From: AC-32 sp045806105
GTDB lineage: Bacteria; Actinomycetota; Thermoleophilia; Gaiellales; Gaiellaceae
Length of the DNA stretch: 30,626 nt
Reading direction: 5' to 3'
Assembly: GCA_045806105.1 (NCBI GenBank)
Contig: JBJMJY010000024.1
Span: 1-30,626, forward strand
Below the pieces are notes generated by a model. That model searched no databases and had not been told where the DNA came from. It worked only from the letters and a program-made list of their open reading frames with translations. The position numbers and the translations under genes were made by a program. Shown in pieces: positions 6,977-14,412 of this stretch; position 1 is the stretch's first letter, and every line of letters starts with the position of its first letter.

Positions 6977-9900
6977 TTGAGCTCACCTGCAGTACGCGAG
7001 GCTTCAGCAGCCCTGCCCACGGGGACGGTGACGTTCTTGTTCACCGATATCGAGGGCTCTACCAGGCTGCTCAAAAACCTGGGGCGCGACCGCTACGGCG
7101 ACGTGCTCGCCCTGCACAACCGCCTCCTTCGCGCGGCTTTCTCCGATACCGGCGGGGCCGAGATCGACACCAAGGGCGACTCGTTCTTCGTCGTCTTCCA
7201 CAGCGCCGGCTCGGCGGTGGAGGCGGCGGCCGCGGGGCAGCGCGCGCTCGCCGAGCAGGAGTGGGCGGAGGGCGTGGCCGTTCGCGTGCGCATGGGCCTG
7301 CACACCGGCGAGGCGAGCGTCGGCACCGACGGCTACGTCGGCCTCGCGGTGCACCAGGCGGCGCGGATCGGCGACGCGGGCCACGGCGGCCAGGTGCTGC
7401 TCTCCAGCACGACGGCGAACCTCATCCGCAGCGAGCTCGCGGGCGGCCTGGGACTGCGCGACCTCGGCGAGACCACCCTGCCGGACATCGACCGGCCCGA
7501 GCGGCTCTACCAGCTCGAGATCGAGGGCGTGCCCGGCGAGTTCCCGCCGCTCTCGACGCGGGAGAAGGAGAAGGCCAAGCCGCGCATGCCCCGTAGGCGG
7601 GCCGAGGTTCCGGTCGCGACCACGCCGCTGCTCGAGCGCGAGGCTGAGGTCGCGGCCCTGCACGCCGTCATCGACGCGGCCTCGTCGGGCGCGGGTCGGA
7701 TCGTGGCGATCGAGGGACGCGCCGGCATGGGCAAGACCCGGCTCGTCGCCGAGGCGCGGGCGCTCGCGGCGCAGGCCGGGTTCGAGGTGCTGGTCGCCCG
7801 CAGCGCCGATCTCGAGCAGGAATTCGCCTACGGCGTCGTGCGGCAGCTCTTCGAGCCGTACCTCGCGTCGCTGGCGCCCGCGGAGCGCGACCAGACGCTC
7901 TCGGGAACGGCGGCGCTCGCAGAGCGGCTCTTCGGCGACGAGGAGGTGACCGGCGCCGCCTCGGGTGACGTCTCGTTCGCGGTGCTGCACGGCCTCTACT
8001 GGCTCGCCGCGAACATCGCGACCCGGCGCCCGACAGCGATCGTCGTCGACGACCTGCACTGGAGCGACGCGCCGACGATGCGCTGGCTCTCGTTCCTCGG
8101 CCGCCGGCTGGAAGGCCTGCCGCTCCTCGTCGTGCTGGGGCTGCGGCCGCCCGAGCAGAGCGTGGAGACCGAGCTGCTGACGGAGCTGGTTTCCGATCCG
8201 GCCGCGCTCGTGATCCGGCCGACCGCACTCAGCGAGCCGGCCGTCGCCGCGATCGTCGAGGAGGAGTTCAGCTGCGAGCCAGACCCGACCTTCGCGGCGG
8301 CATGCTACGCGGCGACCGGCGGCAATCCGCTCTTCGTCCGCGCGCTCGTCGACGCGCTGCACGGCGAGGGCGTCGTGCCCCGCGCCGAGAACGCGGCGCG
8401 TGTGCACGAGATCGGGCCGGAGCCGGTGACGCGGGCGGTCCTGCTGCGGCTCTCGCGGCTGCCGGAGGAGGCTCGCCGCTTCGCGACCGCGGCGGCCGTC
8501 CTCGGCGACGGCTCCGAACAGCGCAACGTGGCCGCGCTTGCCGAGCTCGACGACCGCCACCTCTCGACGGTCGCGGCGACGTGGCTCGCGCGCGCCGATC
8601 TGCTGCGCGTCTCGACGCCCACGGTGGAGTTCGTCCATCCCGTCGTGCGCTCGGCGGTCTACGAGTCGATCGAGCCCCCGCAGCGCCTGCTCGCCCACCG
8701 ACGCGCGGCCGAGCTGCTGGAAGCCGCGCGCGCCGAGCCGGAGCGGGTGGCGGCGCATCTCGACCTCGTGCCGCCGGCCGGGGATCCGTTCGTGGTCGAG
8801 ACGCTGCGAGTGGCGGCCGACCGCGCGCTCGTCCGCGGCGCGCCGGAAGTCGCGGTCCGCTACCTGCGACGCGCGCTCGCCGAGCCGCCGTCGGAGGAGA
8901 AGCGCCCCGAGACCCTGCTGGAGCTCGGCCTCGCGGAGCAGCGCGTCGACGTGGCCGCGGCCGCGCAGCACCTGCGTGAGGCGCTCGCCGCGACCGACCA
9001 ACCGCTGCGCCACGCGCGGCTCGCGCTCGAGCTCGGGCGTTCGCTCTTCCGCCTCAACCGAGGCCCGGAGGCCGCGCGGGTGCTCGAGCAGGCGATCGAG
9101 CGCCTGGGGGAGGGGGAGCCGGAGCTCTGCCAGGTGCTCGAGGCCGAGCTGATCAACTCGTCGGGCTTCGACTCGGACGTCATCGAGATCTCCAAGGAAC
9201 GGCTCGGGCGCGTCGACGAGAGCGACCTCGTCGGCGGCGTGGGCCGGGCGGTCATGGTCTCGACGCTGCGCTACTTCGACGCGCGGCGGGGGATCAACCG
9301 CGAGGCGATGGGCGAGCTGGCCGAGCCGACGATGATCGCCGCCCTGATCGAGAGCATGCCGTCGGTCGCCATCTCCTGTGCGGTTACGGCGCTGATGTAC
9401 GCGGAGCTCGACGACGACCTCGATCGCTTCTTCGAGGCGCTGATGGAGGCCTCCAAGAAGCGCGGCGAGCTGGTCACGCTTTCGAACCTGCTTTGCTTCC
9501 GCGGCCTGACCCTCGCCCAGCGCGGCGACCTCGAGGGCGCGATCCAGGACCTGCGGGAGTCCGACGAGCTCGTCAGCTACCTGCCGAGCCAGCAGGGCGC
9601 GATCTACTACCGCTCCTATCTCGCAGACGTGCTGACGAACCGCGGCGAGCTCGACGAGGCCGAGGAGGCGCTCGCGCAACTCGGCCTGCCGGAGGAGGTC
9701 GCCGACAGCGGCCACCTGATCTTCTTCCTCGGAGCGCGCGGCTGGGTGCGCTACGGCCGGCGGGACTTCGCCGGTGCGGCGGCGGACTGGGAGCGCCTGG
9801 GCCGCTGCATGGAGGCCTTCCAGATGTGGAACCCGGCGGTCGTCGCGTGGCGCTCGCACCTTGCGCTGGCGCTGCTCGGTCTCGACCGGCGCGACGAGGC

Positions 9901-10441
9901 GCTGGAGCTCGCGCAGCAGGAGGTCGAGGCCGCCCGCACGTGGGGCGCGCCCCGGACGATCGGGGTGGCGCTGCGCGTGCAGGGCCTGGCCGAGGGCGGC
10001 GCGGAGGGGATCGAGAGCTTGCGTGAGTCGCTCGAGGTGCTGAAGGGGTCGTCCGCGCAGCTCGAGCGGGCGCGGACGCTGATCGAGCTCGGGGCGGCGC
10101 TGCGCCGGGCGAACGCGCGAGCCGAGGCGCGGGAGCTGCTGAGGGAAGGGCTCGACTTCGCCGTCCGCTGCGGCTCCTCGCCGCTCGTCGAGCAGGCGGA
10201 GGCCGAGCTCGCGGCGACCGGCGCGCGGCCGCGGCGGCTGCTGCTCTCGGGGGTCGAGTCGCTGACGGCGAGCGAGAAGCGCGTCGCGAAGTTCGCGGCG
10301 GAGGGGCTCTCGAACAAGGACATCGCGCAGGCGCTCTTCGTGACGACGAAGACCGTCGAGGTGCACCTCAGCAACGTCTATCGCAAGCTCGGGATCGGCT
10401 CGCGGACGGAGTTGCCGCAGGCGCTCGGCGGCGAAGCTTGA
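6977..10441 (+). CDS. Giant regulator: class III nucleotidyl cyclase, AAA ATPase, TPR-like repeats, LuxR HTH
   Basis: The protein has 1154 residues and starts at TTG 6977. This is chosen because AGAGGG lies 11 bases upstream and no other start precedes the cyclase domain. Residues about 15-180 form a class III cyclase-like domain (TVTFLFTDIEGST, D24; DTKGDSFF, D68; GLAVHQAARI). The two metal Asp are present, but the substrate Lys position is D64 and the usual Asn of VNxAAR is H126, so cyclase activity is doubtful. A STAND-like ATPase follows: Walker A GRAGMGKT (247-254) and Walker B AIVVDDLHW (about 354-362). Long helical, TPR-like repeats lead to a C-terminal LuxR helix-turn-helix (1095-1154; GLSNKDIAQALFVTTKTVEV). 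It is probably a signal-gated transcription activator; targets are unknown. It is coupled to the UspA gene by TGATG. Confidence 0.92.
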   Translation: MSSPAVREASAALPTGTVTFLFTDIEGSTRLLKNLGRDRYGDVLALHNRLLRAAFSDTGGAEIDTKGDSFFVVFHSAGSAVEAAAAGQRALAEQEWAEGVAVRVRMGLHTGEASVGTDGYVGLAVHQAARIGDAGHGGQVLLSSTTANLIRSELAGGLGLRDLGETTLPDIDRPERLYQLEIEGVPGEFPPLSTREKEKAKPRMPRRRAEVPVATTPLLEREAEVAALHAVIDAASSGAGRIVAIEGRAGMGKTRLVAEARALAAQAGFEVLVARSADLEQEFAYGVVRQLFEPYLASLAPAERDQTLSGTAALAERLFGDEEVTGAASGDVSFAVLHGLYWLAANIATRRPTAIVVDDLHWSDAPTMRWLSFLGRRLEGLPLLVVLGLRPPEQSVETELLTELVSDPAALVIRPTALSEPAVAAIVEEEFSCEPDPTFAAACYAATGGNPLFVRALVDALHGEGVVPRAENAARVHEIGPEPVTRAVLLRLSRLPEEARRFATAAAVLGDGSEQRNVAALAELDDRHLSTVAATWLARADLLRVSTPTVEFVHPVVRSAVYESIEPPQRLLAHRRAAELLEAARAEPERVAAHLDLVPPAGDPFVVETLRVAADRALVRGAPEVAVRYLRRALAEPPSEEKRPETLLELGLAEQRVDVAAAAQHLREALAATDQPLRHARLALELGRSLFRLNRGPEAARVLEQAIERLGEGEPELCQVLEAELINSSGFDSDVIEISKERLGRVDESDLVGGVGRAVMVSTLRYFDARRGINREAMGELAEPTMIAALIESMPSVAISCAVTALMYAELDDDLDRFFEALMEASKKRGELVTLSNLLCFRGLTLAQRGDLEGAIQDLRESDELVSYLPSQQGAIYYRSYLADVLTNRGELDEAEEALAQLGLPEEVADSGHLIFFLGARGWVRYGRRDFAGAAADWERLGRCMEAFQMWNPAVVAWRSHLALALLGLDRRDEALELAQQEVEAARTWGAPRTIGVALRVQGLAEGGAEGIESLRESLEVLKGSSAQLERARTLIELGAALRRANARAEARELLREGLDFAVRCGSSPLVEQAEAELAATGARPRRLLLSGVESLTASEKRVAKFAAEGLSNKDIAQALFVTTKTVEVHLSNVYRKLGIGSRTELPQALGGEA

Positions 10442-10866
10442 TGCGGCTGCGCCGGAAGCGCCCGGGCGACGAGGTCGGGCTCGTGATGGTCGCGACCGAC
10501 CGTTCCGAGACCGCGGAGCGCGCGGTGCTGTTTGCCGCAGAGATGGCGGCGCGCTACGAGGCCGAGCTGCTGGTGCTTCGGGTACTGGTCGGCGGGAACG
10601 GCGCCCGGGCGGAGGCGGTGCGCGACCTCGAGGAGTACGTCACCGGCCTGGACGGCGACCGCAAGCGATCCGCCGTCGTCTCGGGTGACGACCCGGCCGA
10701 GGCGATCGTCGACGCGGCGCGGCGCGAGAACGTCGACGTGATCGTCGTCGGCAGCGTCGGGATGAGCGGCCGGCGTGAGTTCCTGCTCCACAACGTGCCG
10801 AACCGCGTCTCGCACAACGCGCACTGCACCGTCGTGATCGTCAAGACCCACCGCCAGGATTCGTGA
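10441..10866 (+). CDS. Universal stress protein (UspA family)
   Basis: This 141-residue cytoplasmic protein has the Usp alpha/beta fold: a VMVATDRSETAERAV start strand with the ATP-contacting Asp, a central VVSGDDPAEAIVDAA, and the nucleotide loop VVGSVGMSGRREFLLHNVPNRVSHNA. The GxxG-x9-G(S/T) pattern is present except that PN replaces the last G(S/T), a variant seen in actinobacterial Usp proteins. The ATG overlaps the regulator stop by one base (TGATG), so the two are co-translated. The Usp may report cell energy or stress state in the same pathway as the upstream ATPase regulator (inference). Confidence 0.9.
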   Translation: MRLRRKRPGDEVGLVMVATDRSETAERAVLFAAEMAARYEAELLVLRVLVGGNGARAEAVRDLEEYVTGLDGDRKRSAVVSGDDPAEAIVDAARRENVDVIVVGSVGMSGRREFLLHNVPNRVSHNAHCTVVIVKTHRQDS

Positions 10867-10886
10867 CCGTGGCCTGTGGACGAACA

Positions 10887-10898
10887 GTCACACTTTCG
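10887..10898 (+). repeat. Short direct repeat, copy 1, upstream of the AarF kinase gene
   Basis: GTCACACTTTCG, matched 11 of 12 by GTCACACGTTCG just after the kinase gene (12579-12590). It could be an operator or part of a dispersed intergenic repeat. Confidence 0.3.
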
Positions 10899-10922
10899 GC
10901 GCAGCTCCGGCGCGTCTCTTTT

Positions 10923-10955
10923 GGCCATGGCAGGGGACAGTCCCCCGCCGTGGCC
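10923..10955. repeat. 33-base imperfect palindrome between the UspA and AarF genes
   Basis: GGCCATGGCAGGGGAC (10923-10938), a single A, then GTCCCCCGCCGTGGCC (10940-10955). The 16-base arms pair with one T-G wobble and one A-C mismatch, around the core GGGGACAGTCCCC. No T-run follows on the plus strand, so it is not a plain terminator. It resembles a REP-like extragenic palindrome or a regulator-binding site. Confidence 0.45.
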
Positions 10956-10981
10956 GGAACGGACACGGCGGGAGGGGACGC

Positions 10982-12562
10982 GTGAGCGCCCCGGCCGACC
11001 AGCGGCTGCTCGGGCGCGCGGCGCGGATCGCGACCGTCCTCGGCAAGTACGGCTTCAACGAGTCACGGCGTGAGGACGATCCGCCGGAGCTCCGCGCGCG
11101 GCGGCTGCGCGAAGCGCTCGAGGAGCTCGGCCCGACCTTCGCGAAGCTGGGCCAGATCCTCTCGACGCGCCCCGACCTGATCCCGCCGGAGGCCGTCGCC
11201 GAGCTGGCCGCGCTGCAGGACCGCGTCACGCCGCTCGACGAGCACGAGGTCGTCGGCGTGATGGAGCAGGAGCTCGGTGTGCCGTGGGAGGACGTGTTCG
11301 CGTCGATCGAGCCGGAGCCCCTCGCGGCGGGGACGATCGGCCAGGTCCACCGCGCCGTGCTCGACAGCGGCGAGCGCGTCGTCGTCAAGGTGCAACGTCC
11401 GACCGCCGAGCACGACATCCTCCGCGACCTCAGCCTGCTGGAGCTGTTCGCGCAGAAGACGGCAAACCGCGCGGCGCTGCGCAGGATCGTCGACCTTCCG
11501 GTGGCGATCGAGCACCTCTCCGACTCCCTGCGCCGCGAGCTCGACTTTACGCTCGAGGGCCAGAACGTCGAGCGCCTGCGGGCCGCGCTGACCGCCTTCC
11601 CGCGCCTCGACGCGCCGCGCGTCTACGAGGAGTTCACGACGAGCCGCCTGCTCGTGCTCGAGGAGATCCCCGGCGTGCCGGTGCGCGAGATCCCGCAAGG
11701 CCCCGAGCGCGGCGAGGCGGCGCGGCAGCTGCTCGAGTGCTACTACCGCCAGATCCTCGTCGAGGGCTTCTTCCACGCCGACCCGCATCCGGGGAACATG
11801 CTCTGGGCCGACGGGAAGATCTACTTCCTCGACTTCGGCATGGTCGGCGAGCTGTCGCCGGAGATGCGCGGCCAGCTGCTTCTCCTCCTGCTCGCGTTCT
11901 GGCAGGAGGACGTGCCCTTCCTGACGGAGGTCGTGCTGATCATGGCCGGCCCCGAAGCCGAGGACGCCGACGCGGTCGGGCTCGAGGCCGACCTGACGGA
12001 GCTCCTGCGGCGCTACCGGCATACCTCGCTCGGCGAGATCTCGCTCGGCCCGCTGATGCAGGAGATCGCGCACACCTCGACCCAGCACGGCGTGCGGCTG
12101 CCGGCGCCGCTCGTCCTCACCGGGAAGGCGCTCGCGCAGATGCAGCTCGCGGCGACCGAGCTCGATCCCGAACTCGACCCGTTCTCGGTCGTCGGGCGGT
12201 TCCTCATGAAGAACCTGCTCGCCCGCGCGCAAGCGAGTGCCGACCCGAAGCGGCTCTTCTACGACGTGCAGAAGCTGAAGGTGCGCGGCGAGCGGCTGAT
12301 CGAGTCGTTCGAGCGCATCAGCGGGGCGCGGCCGGGGCAGCGGCTGCAGGTCGACATCCGGGGGATCACCCCGCTGGAGCGCACGATCCGGATCGTCGCG
12401 CGGCAGCTGGCGCTCGCGATCACGGCCGGCTCGGCCCTCGTCGCCTGCGGTGCGACCGCGGCTGCCCAGCACGTCGAGCGCTGGGTGCCGATCACGCTCG
12501 GCGCCACGGGCGGCGGCCTCGCCCTGGTGCTGCTGCTCGACCTGCTACGCCGCCGGGTCTGA
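10982..12562 (+). CDS. AarF/ABC1/UbiB atypical kinase
   Basis: This 526-residue membrane-associated protein starts at GTG, with GGGAGGGG upstream. The N-terminal KxGQ motif (AKLGQILSTRPDLIPPE, K55-Q58) and the A-rich loop AAGTIGQVH (115-123) define the UbiB/ABC1 family. The kinase fold has the VVVKVQRP lysine (K136), the catalytic-loop equivalent ADPHPGNMLW (D267-N272) and DFG (284-286). Two hydrophobic helices at the C-terminus (about 475-522) anchor it in the membrane. Family members use ATP to support quinone or other isoprenoid-lipid metabolism. No quinone-biosynthesis gene is adjacent, so the role is assigned by family only. The 115-base gap upstream contains a palindrome and a short repeat, and probably its promoter. 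Confidence 0.9.
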   Translation: MSAPADQRLLGRAARIATVLGKYGFNESRREDDPPELRARRLREALEELGPTFAKLGQILSTRPDLIPPEAVAELAALQDRVTPLDEHEVVGVMEQELGVPWEDVFASIEPEPLAAGTIGQVHRAVLDSGERVVVKVQRPTAEHDILRDLSLLELFAQKTANRAALRRIVDLPVAIEHLSDSLRRELDFTLEGQNVERLRAALTAFPRLDAPRVYEEFTTSRLLVLEEIPGVPVREIPQGPERGEAARQLLECYYRQILVEGFFHADPHPGNMLWADGKIYFLDFGMVGELSPEMRGQLLLLLLAFWQEDVPFLTEVVLIMAGPEAEDADAVGLEADLTELLRRYRHTSLGEISLGPLMQEIAHTSTQHGVRLPAPLVLTGKALAQMQLAATELDPELDPFSVVGRFLMKNLLARAQASADPKRLFYDVQKLKVRGERLIESFERISGARPGQRLQVDIRGITPLERTIRIVARQLALAITAGSALVACGATAAAQHVERWVPITLGATGGGLALVLLLDLLRRRV

Positions 12563-12578
12563 CGCCTGGGGAACGATC

Positions 12579-12590
12579 GTCACACGTTCG
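12579..12590 (+). repeat. Short direct repeat, copy 2, downstream of the AarF kinase gene
   Basis: GTCACACGTTCG begins 17 bases after the kinase stop codon and matches GTCACACTTTCG (10887-10898) at 11 of 12 bases, in the same orientation. Confidence 0.3.
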
Positions 12591-12597
12591 CGACGAC

Positions 12598-12626
12598 GTC
12601 AGCCTTGACCAAATTCGGTGGCTGAC
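12598..12626. repeat. Inverted repeat in the convergent gap after the AarF gene
   Basis: GTCAGCC (12598-12604) and GGCTGAC (12620-12626) form a perfect 7-bp stem around a 15-base loop containing the AT-rich TTGACCAAATT. It lies between convergent genes, so it could be a terminator or a dispersed repeat. No T-run flanks it. Confidence 0.35.
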
Positions 12627-12632
12627 ACCGCG

Positions 12633-12652
12633 GCTAGCGCTTTTTCGCTAGC
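12633..12652 (-). terminator. Hairpin at the end of the small membrane-peptide gene
   Basis: GCTAGCG (12633-12639), loop CTTTTT, CGCTAGC (12646-12652): a perfect 7-bp stem that includes the TAG stop of the small gene. No U-run follows on the minus strand, so termination is only possible, not clear. Confidence 0.3.
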
Positions 12653-12735
12653 GCCTTCACGATGCGGCGCTCGACGACGAACGCGACCACGCTCATCAAG
12701 ACGCCGAGAAAGGCACGTTCGAGACGGCGCCGCAT
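12634..12735 (-). CDS. 33-residue single-helix membrane peptide
   Basis: A short frame reads MRRRLERAFLGVLMSVVAFV followed by a Val-Glu-Arg-Arg tail and ends KALAKKR. It has basic ends and a hydrophobic middle (AFLGVLMSVVAFVV), as expected for a one-pass membrane peptide. It begins 9 bases after the DUF6510 stop on the same strand, so it is probably the last gene of that operon. The ribosome site is weak (AGGG). Its stop codon is in the left arm of a GCTAGCG hairpin. The function is unknown; position suggests a role with the sulfite-oxidase-like/reductase pair, for example membrane tethering (inference). Confidence 0.55.
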   Translation of the reverse strand: MRRRLERAFLGVLMSVVAFVVERRIVKALAKKR

Positions 12736-12744
12736 GGGCCGACC

Positions 12745-13008
12745 CTAGCTCAGCTCGAGCCGGCGCGTCCCGCCCAGATCGACCCACGTCCGGGCCGGCC
12801 CGCGGACGATCGTGATCATCACGGCCCCGCAGTGGCGGCAGCGGATCACCACGCCCGGGCAGTCGACGTAGACGTCGAGCCGAGCGACCTCCTCGCGGGC
12901 GCCGCAGCCGCCGCACACACACGGCGCCGCCGTCAGCTCGACCCCGAACAGCTCCAGCAGCAGCCCGCCGGCCGCGTTCCCGTCGAGCACACGCTCCTCC
13001 ACGGTCAT
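12745..13008 (-). CDS. DUF6510 family zinc-ribbon protein
   Basis: This 87-residue protein opens with VLDGNAAGGLLLELFG and has two CxxC pairs (C32-xx-C35 in VCGGCG and C57-xx-C60 in RCRHC). They form a likely zinc ribbon, and the closing WVDLGGTRRLEL stretch is typical of DUF6510. Its ATG overlaps the stop of the flavin reductase gene (ATGA), indicating translational coupling. DUF6510 proteins are repeatedly found beside sulfite-oxidase-like and ferredoxin-reductase genes in actinobacteria. The function is not known; a redox or metal-handling accessory role is inferred only from context. Confidence 0.8.
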   Translation of the reverse strand: MTVEERVLDGNAAGGLLLELFGVELTAAPCVCGGCGAREEVARLDVYVDCPGVVIRCRHCGAVMITIVRGPARTWVDLGGTRRLELS

Positions 13009-13736
13009 CCCGTCGCTCCGAAGCGCTCGGTCCGGATCCACCGCGGGTCGTACCCGAGCCGGACGAGCCCGTCGGCGGCCGCGTCGACGAAGCGGGTCGA
13101 GCCGCACACGTAGACGCGTGGCTCGTCCGAGGCCGGGAACGCGACCTCGCGCAGCAGATCGTCGTCGATCCGCCGCCCGTAGCCCTCCCAGCCGGGAGGC
13201 TGCGAACGCGTCAGCGTGTGCACGACCTCGATCCCGAGCTCGTCGAGCTCGTCCCGGTAGATCACGTCCTCCCACGTGCGCGAGGAGTAGAGCAGCCGCA
13301 TCGGCGCCGCCGAGCCCACGCGCGCCCGGTGGCGTGCCATCGCCATCAGCGGCACGACGCCGGAGCCGCCCGCGACGAGCAGCACCGGCTCGCGCTCGTC
13401 GCCGTCCCAGACGAAGTAGCCGCCGATCGGCCCCCGCACCTCGATCACGTCACCCTCGCGCAGCTCGTCCACGAGGTACGGCGAGACCTCGCCGTCCTCG
13501 AGCCGCTCGACCGTGATCGCGAGCGCGTCGTCCGGCGCCGAGGCGATCGAGTACGAGCGCTGCGCCTCGTAGCCGTCCTCGGACGTCAGCCGCACGTCGA
13601 GGTGCTGCCCCGCTCGGTGCCCGCCCCAGCCCGGGGCCTCGAGCTCGAGCGTGCGCACGCGCGGCGTCTCCTCCCGCGCCCCGGCCACCTCGGCCGCGAG
13701 CCACGTCAGTCGCCCCAGTACCGCTGTTCCTGCCAC
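13005..13736 (-). CDS. FAD/NAD(P)H ferredoxin-reductase-like oxidoreductase
   Basis: This 243-residue cytoplasmic flavoprotein lacks an iron-sulfur domain. The FAD site is RSYSIASAP (60-68), followed by RGPIGGYFVW. The nucleotide site is VAGGSGVVPL (121-130), and the C-terminal YVCGSTRFVDAA closes the NAD(P)H pocket. It probably passes electrons from NAD(P)H to or from the neighbouring sulfite-oxidase-like enzyme. The GTG at 13736 is the best available start, although no ribosome site is visible. The first 11 codons overlap, in another frame, a leftover copy of the sulfite oxidase C-terminus (13706-13741), so the N-terminus may differ from relatives. It overlaps the DUF6510 gene by four bases. 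Confidence 0.87.
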   Translation of the reverse strand: MAGTAVLGRLTWLAAEVAGAREETPRVRTLELEAPGWGGHRAGQHLDVRLTSEDGYEAQRSYSIASAPDDALAITVERLEDGEVSPYLVDELREGDVIEVRGPIGGYFVWDGDEREPVLLVAGGSGVVPLMAMARHRARVGSAAPMRLLYSSRTWEDVIYRDELDELGIEVVHTLTRSQPPGWEGYGRRIDDDLLREVAFPASDEPRVYVCGSTRFVDAAADGLVRLGYDPRWIRTERFGATG

Positions 13737-13741
13737 GGGTC
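13706..13741 (-). pseudogene. Relic of a second sulfite-oxidase-like C-terminus
   Basis: Read on the minus strand in the frame ending at 13706, this stretch encodes DPWQEQRYWGD plus a stop. The intact neighbouring gene ends DPWLEQRYWGD plus a stop (13813-13848). Ten of eleven residues agree, while 8 of 36 bases differ, almost all at synonymous positions. The relic is now embedded in the start of the flavin reductase gene in another frame. It looks like the original end of a sulfite-oxidase-like gene that once overlapped the reductase. Confidence 0.6.
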
Positions 13742-13771
13742 CGGACGCACGGCTTGCGGTGCCGCTTGAAG

Positions 13772-13794
13772 GCGCACGAGCTCCGCTCGCGCGC
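13772..13794 (-). other. Intercistronic hairpin between the molybdoenzyme and reductase genes
   Basis: In the minus-strand transcript GCGCGCGAGC pairs with GCTCGTGCGC around a GGA loop (10 bp, one G-U). No U-run follows. It may stabilise the upstream mRNA or reduce read-through. Confidence 0.4.
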
Positions 13795-13812
13795 CGGGCT
13801 CACTCCGGTTGC

Positions 13813-14412
13813 CTAGTCGCCCCAATAGCGCTGCTCTAGCCAAGGGTCCCCCCGCAAGTGATAGCCGTTCTGCTCCCAGAAGCCGGGTTCGTCCTCGTCG
13901 CGCAACGCGAGCCCCCGCACCCACTTCGCGCTCTTCCAGAAGTAGAGGTGCGGCACGAGCAGCCGTGCGGGGCCGCCGTGCTCCGACTCGAGCGGCTCGC
14001 CGCCGTACGCGTACGCGACCCACGCCTTGCCATCGGTGAGGTCTTCGAGCGGGAGGTTGGTGGTGTAGCCGCCGTCGCAGAACGCGAGCGCGTAGCCCGC
14101 GTCGTGGTCCACCGCCTCCAGCAGCGTGTCCACCGAGACGCCCTCCCACGTCGTGTCGAGCTTCGACCACTTGGTGACGCAGTGGATGTCGACCGTGACC
14201 TCCTCGCTCGGCAGCGCCTGGAACTCCTCCCACGTCCAGCGCGCCGGCTCCGCTCCGCCCTGGATCGTGAACGTCCACTCCTCCAGCGGCGTGTGCGGCG
14301 TCGGCCCGGCCGAGAGCACCGGGAAGTCGTCCGTCAGGTACTGGCCCGGCGGGACGCGGTCGGGCGGCCCCTCCTGGCGCCGCCCGCGGAATCCGCGCGA
14401 GATGATTGGCAT
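13813..14412 (-). CDS. Sulfite-oxidase-like molybdopterin oxidoreductase
   Basis: This 199-residue protein is the size of a stand-alone molybdopterin-binding domain. The conserved Cys that coordinates molybdenum is C78 in DIHCVTKWSK. The sequence then continues with the family's TTWEGVSVDTLLEAV, YALAFCDGGYTTNLPLEDL and the closing GYHLRGDPWLEQRYWGD. No export signal is visible, so it is probably cytoplasmic, unlike YedY/MsrP. The substrate is not known. The ATG overlaps the lactonase stop by one base (TGATG). The end of the gene uses CTA, TAT and CCT codons that are unusual for this GC-rich DNA, and a diverged copy of its last 36 bases lies about 107 bases downstream. Confidence 0.88.
   Translation of the reverse strand: MPIISRGFRGRRQEGPPDRVPPGQYLTDDFPVLSAGPTPHTPLEEWTFTIQGGAEPARWTWEEFQALPSEEVTVDIHCVTKWSKLDTTWEGVSVDTLLEAVDHDAGYALAFCDGGYTTNLPLEDLTDGKAWVAYAYGGEPLESEHGGPARLLVPHLYFWKSAKWVRGLALRDEDEPGFWEQNGYHLRGDPWLEQRYWGD

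Noticed and set aside
10923..10955. The palindrome as a Rho-independent terminator for the UspA gene
   Set aside because: No T-run follows on the plus strand. The T-rich stretch (CTCTTTT) lies before it, not after.
10876..11073. A 65-codon frame between the UspA and AarF genes
   Set aside because: It runs through the palindrome and overlaps the AarF start out of frame, has no ribosome site, and the composition (Arg/Pro-rich) is that of a shadow frame.
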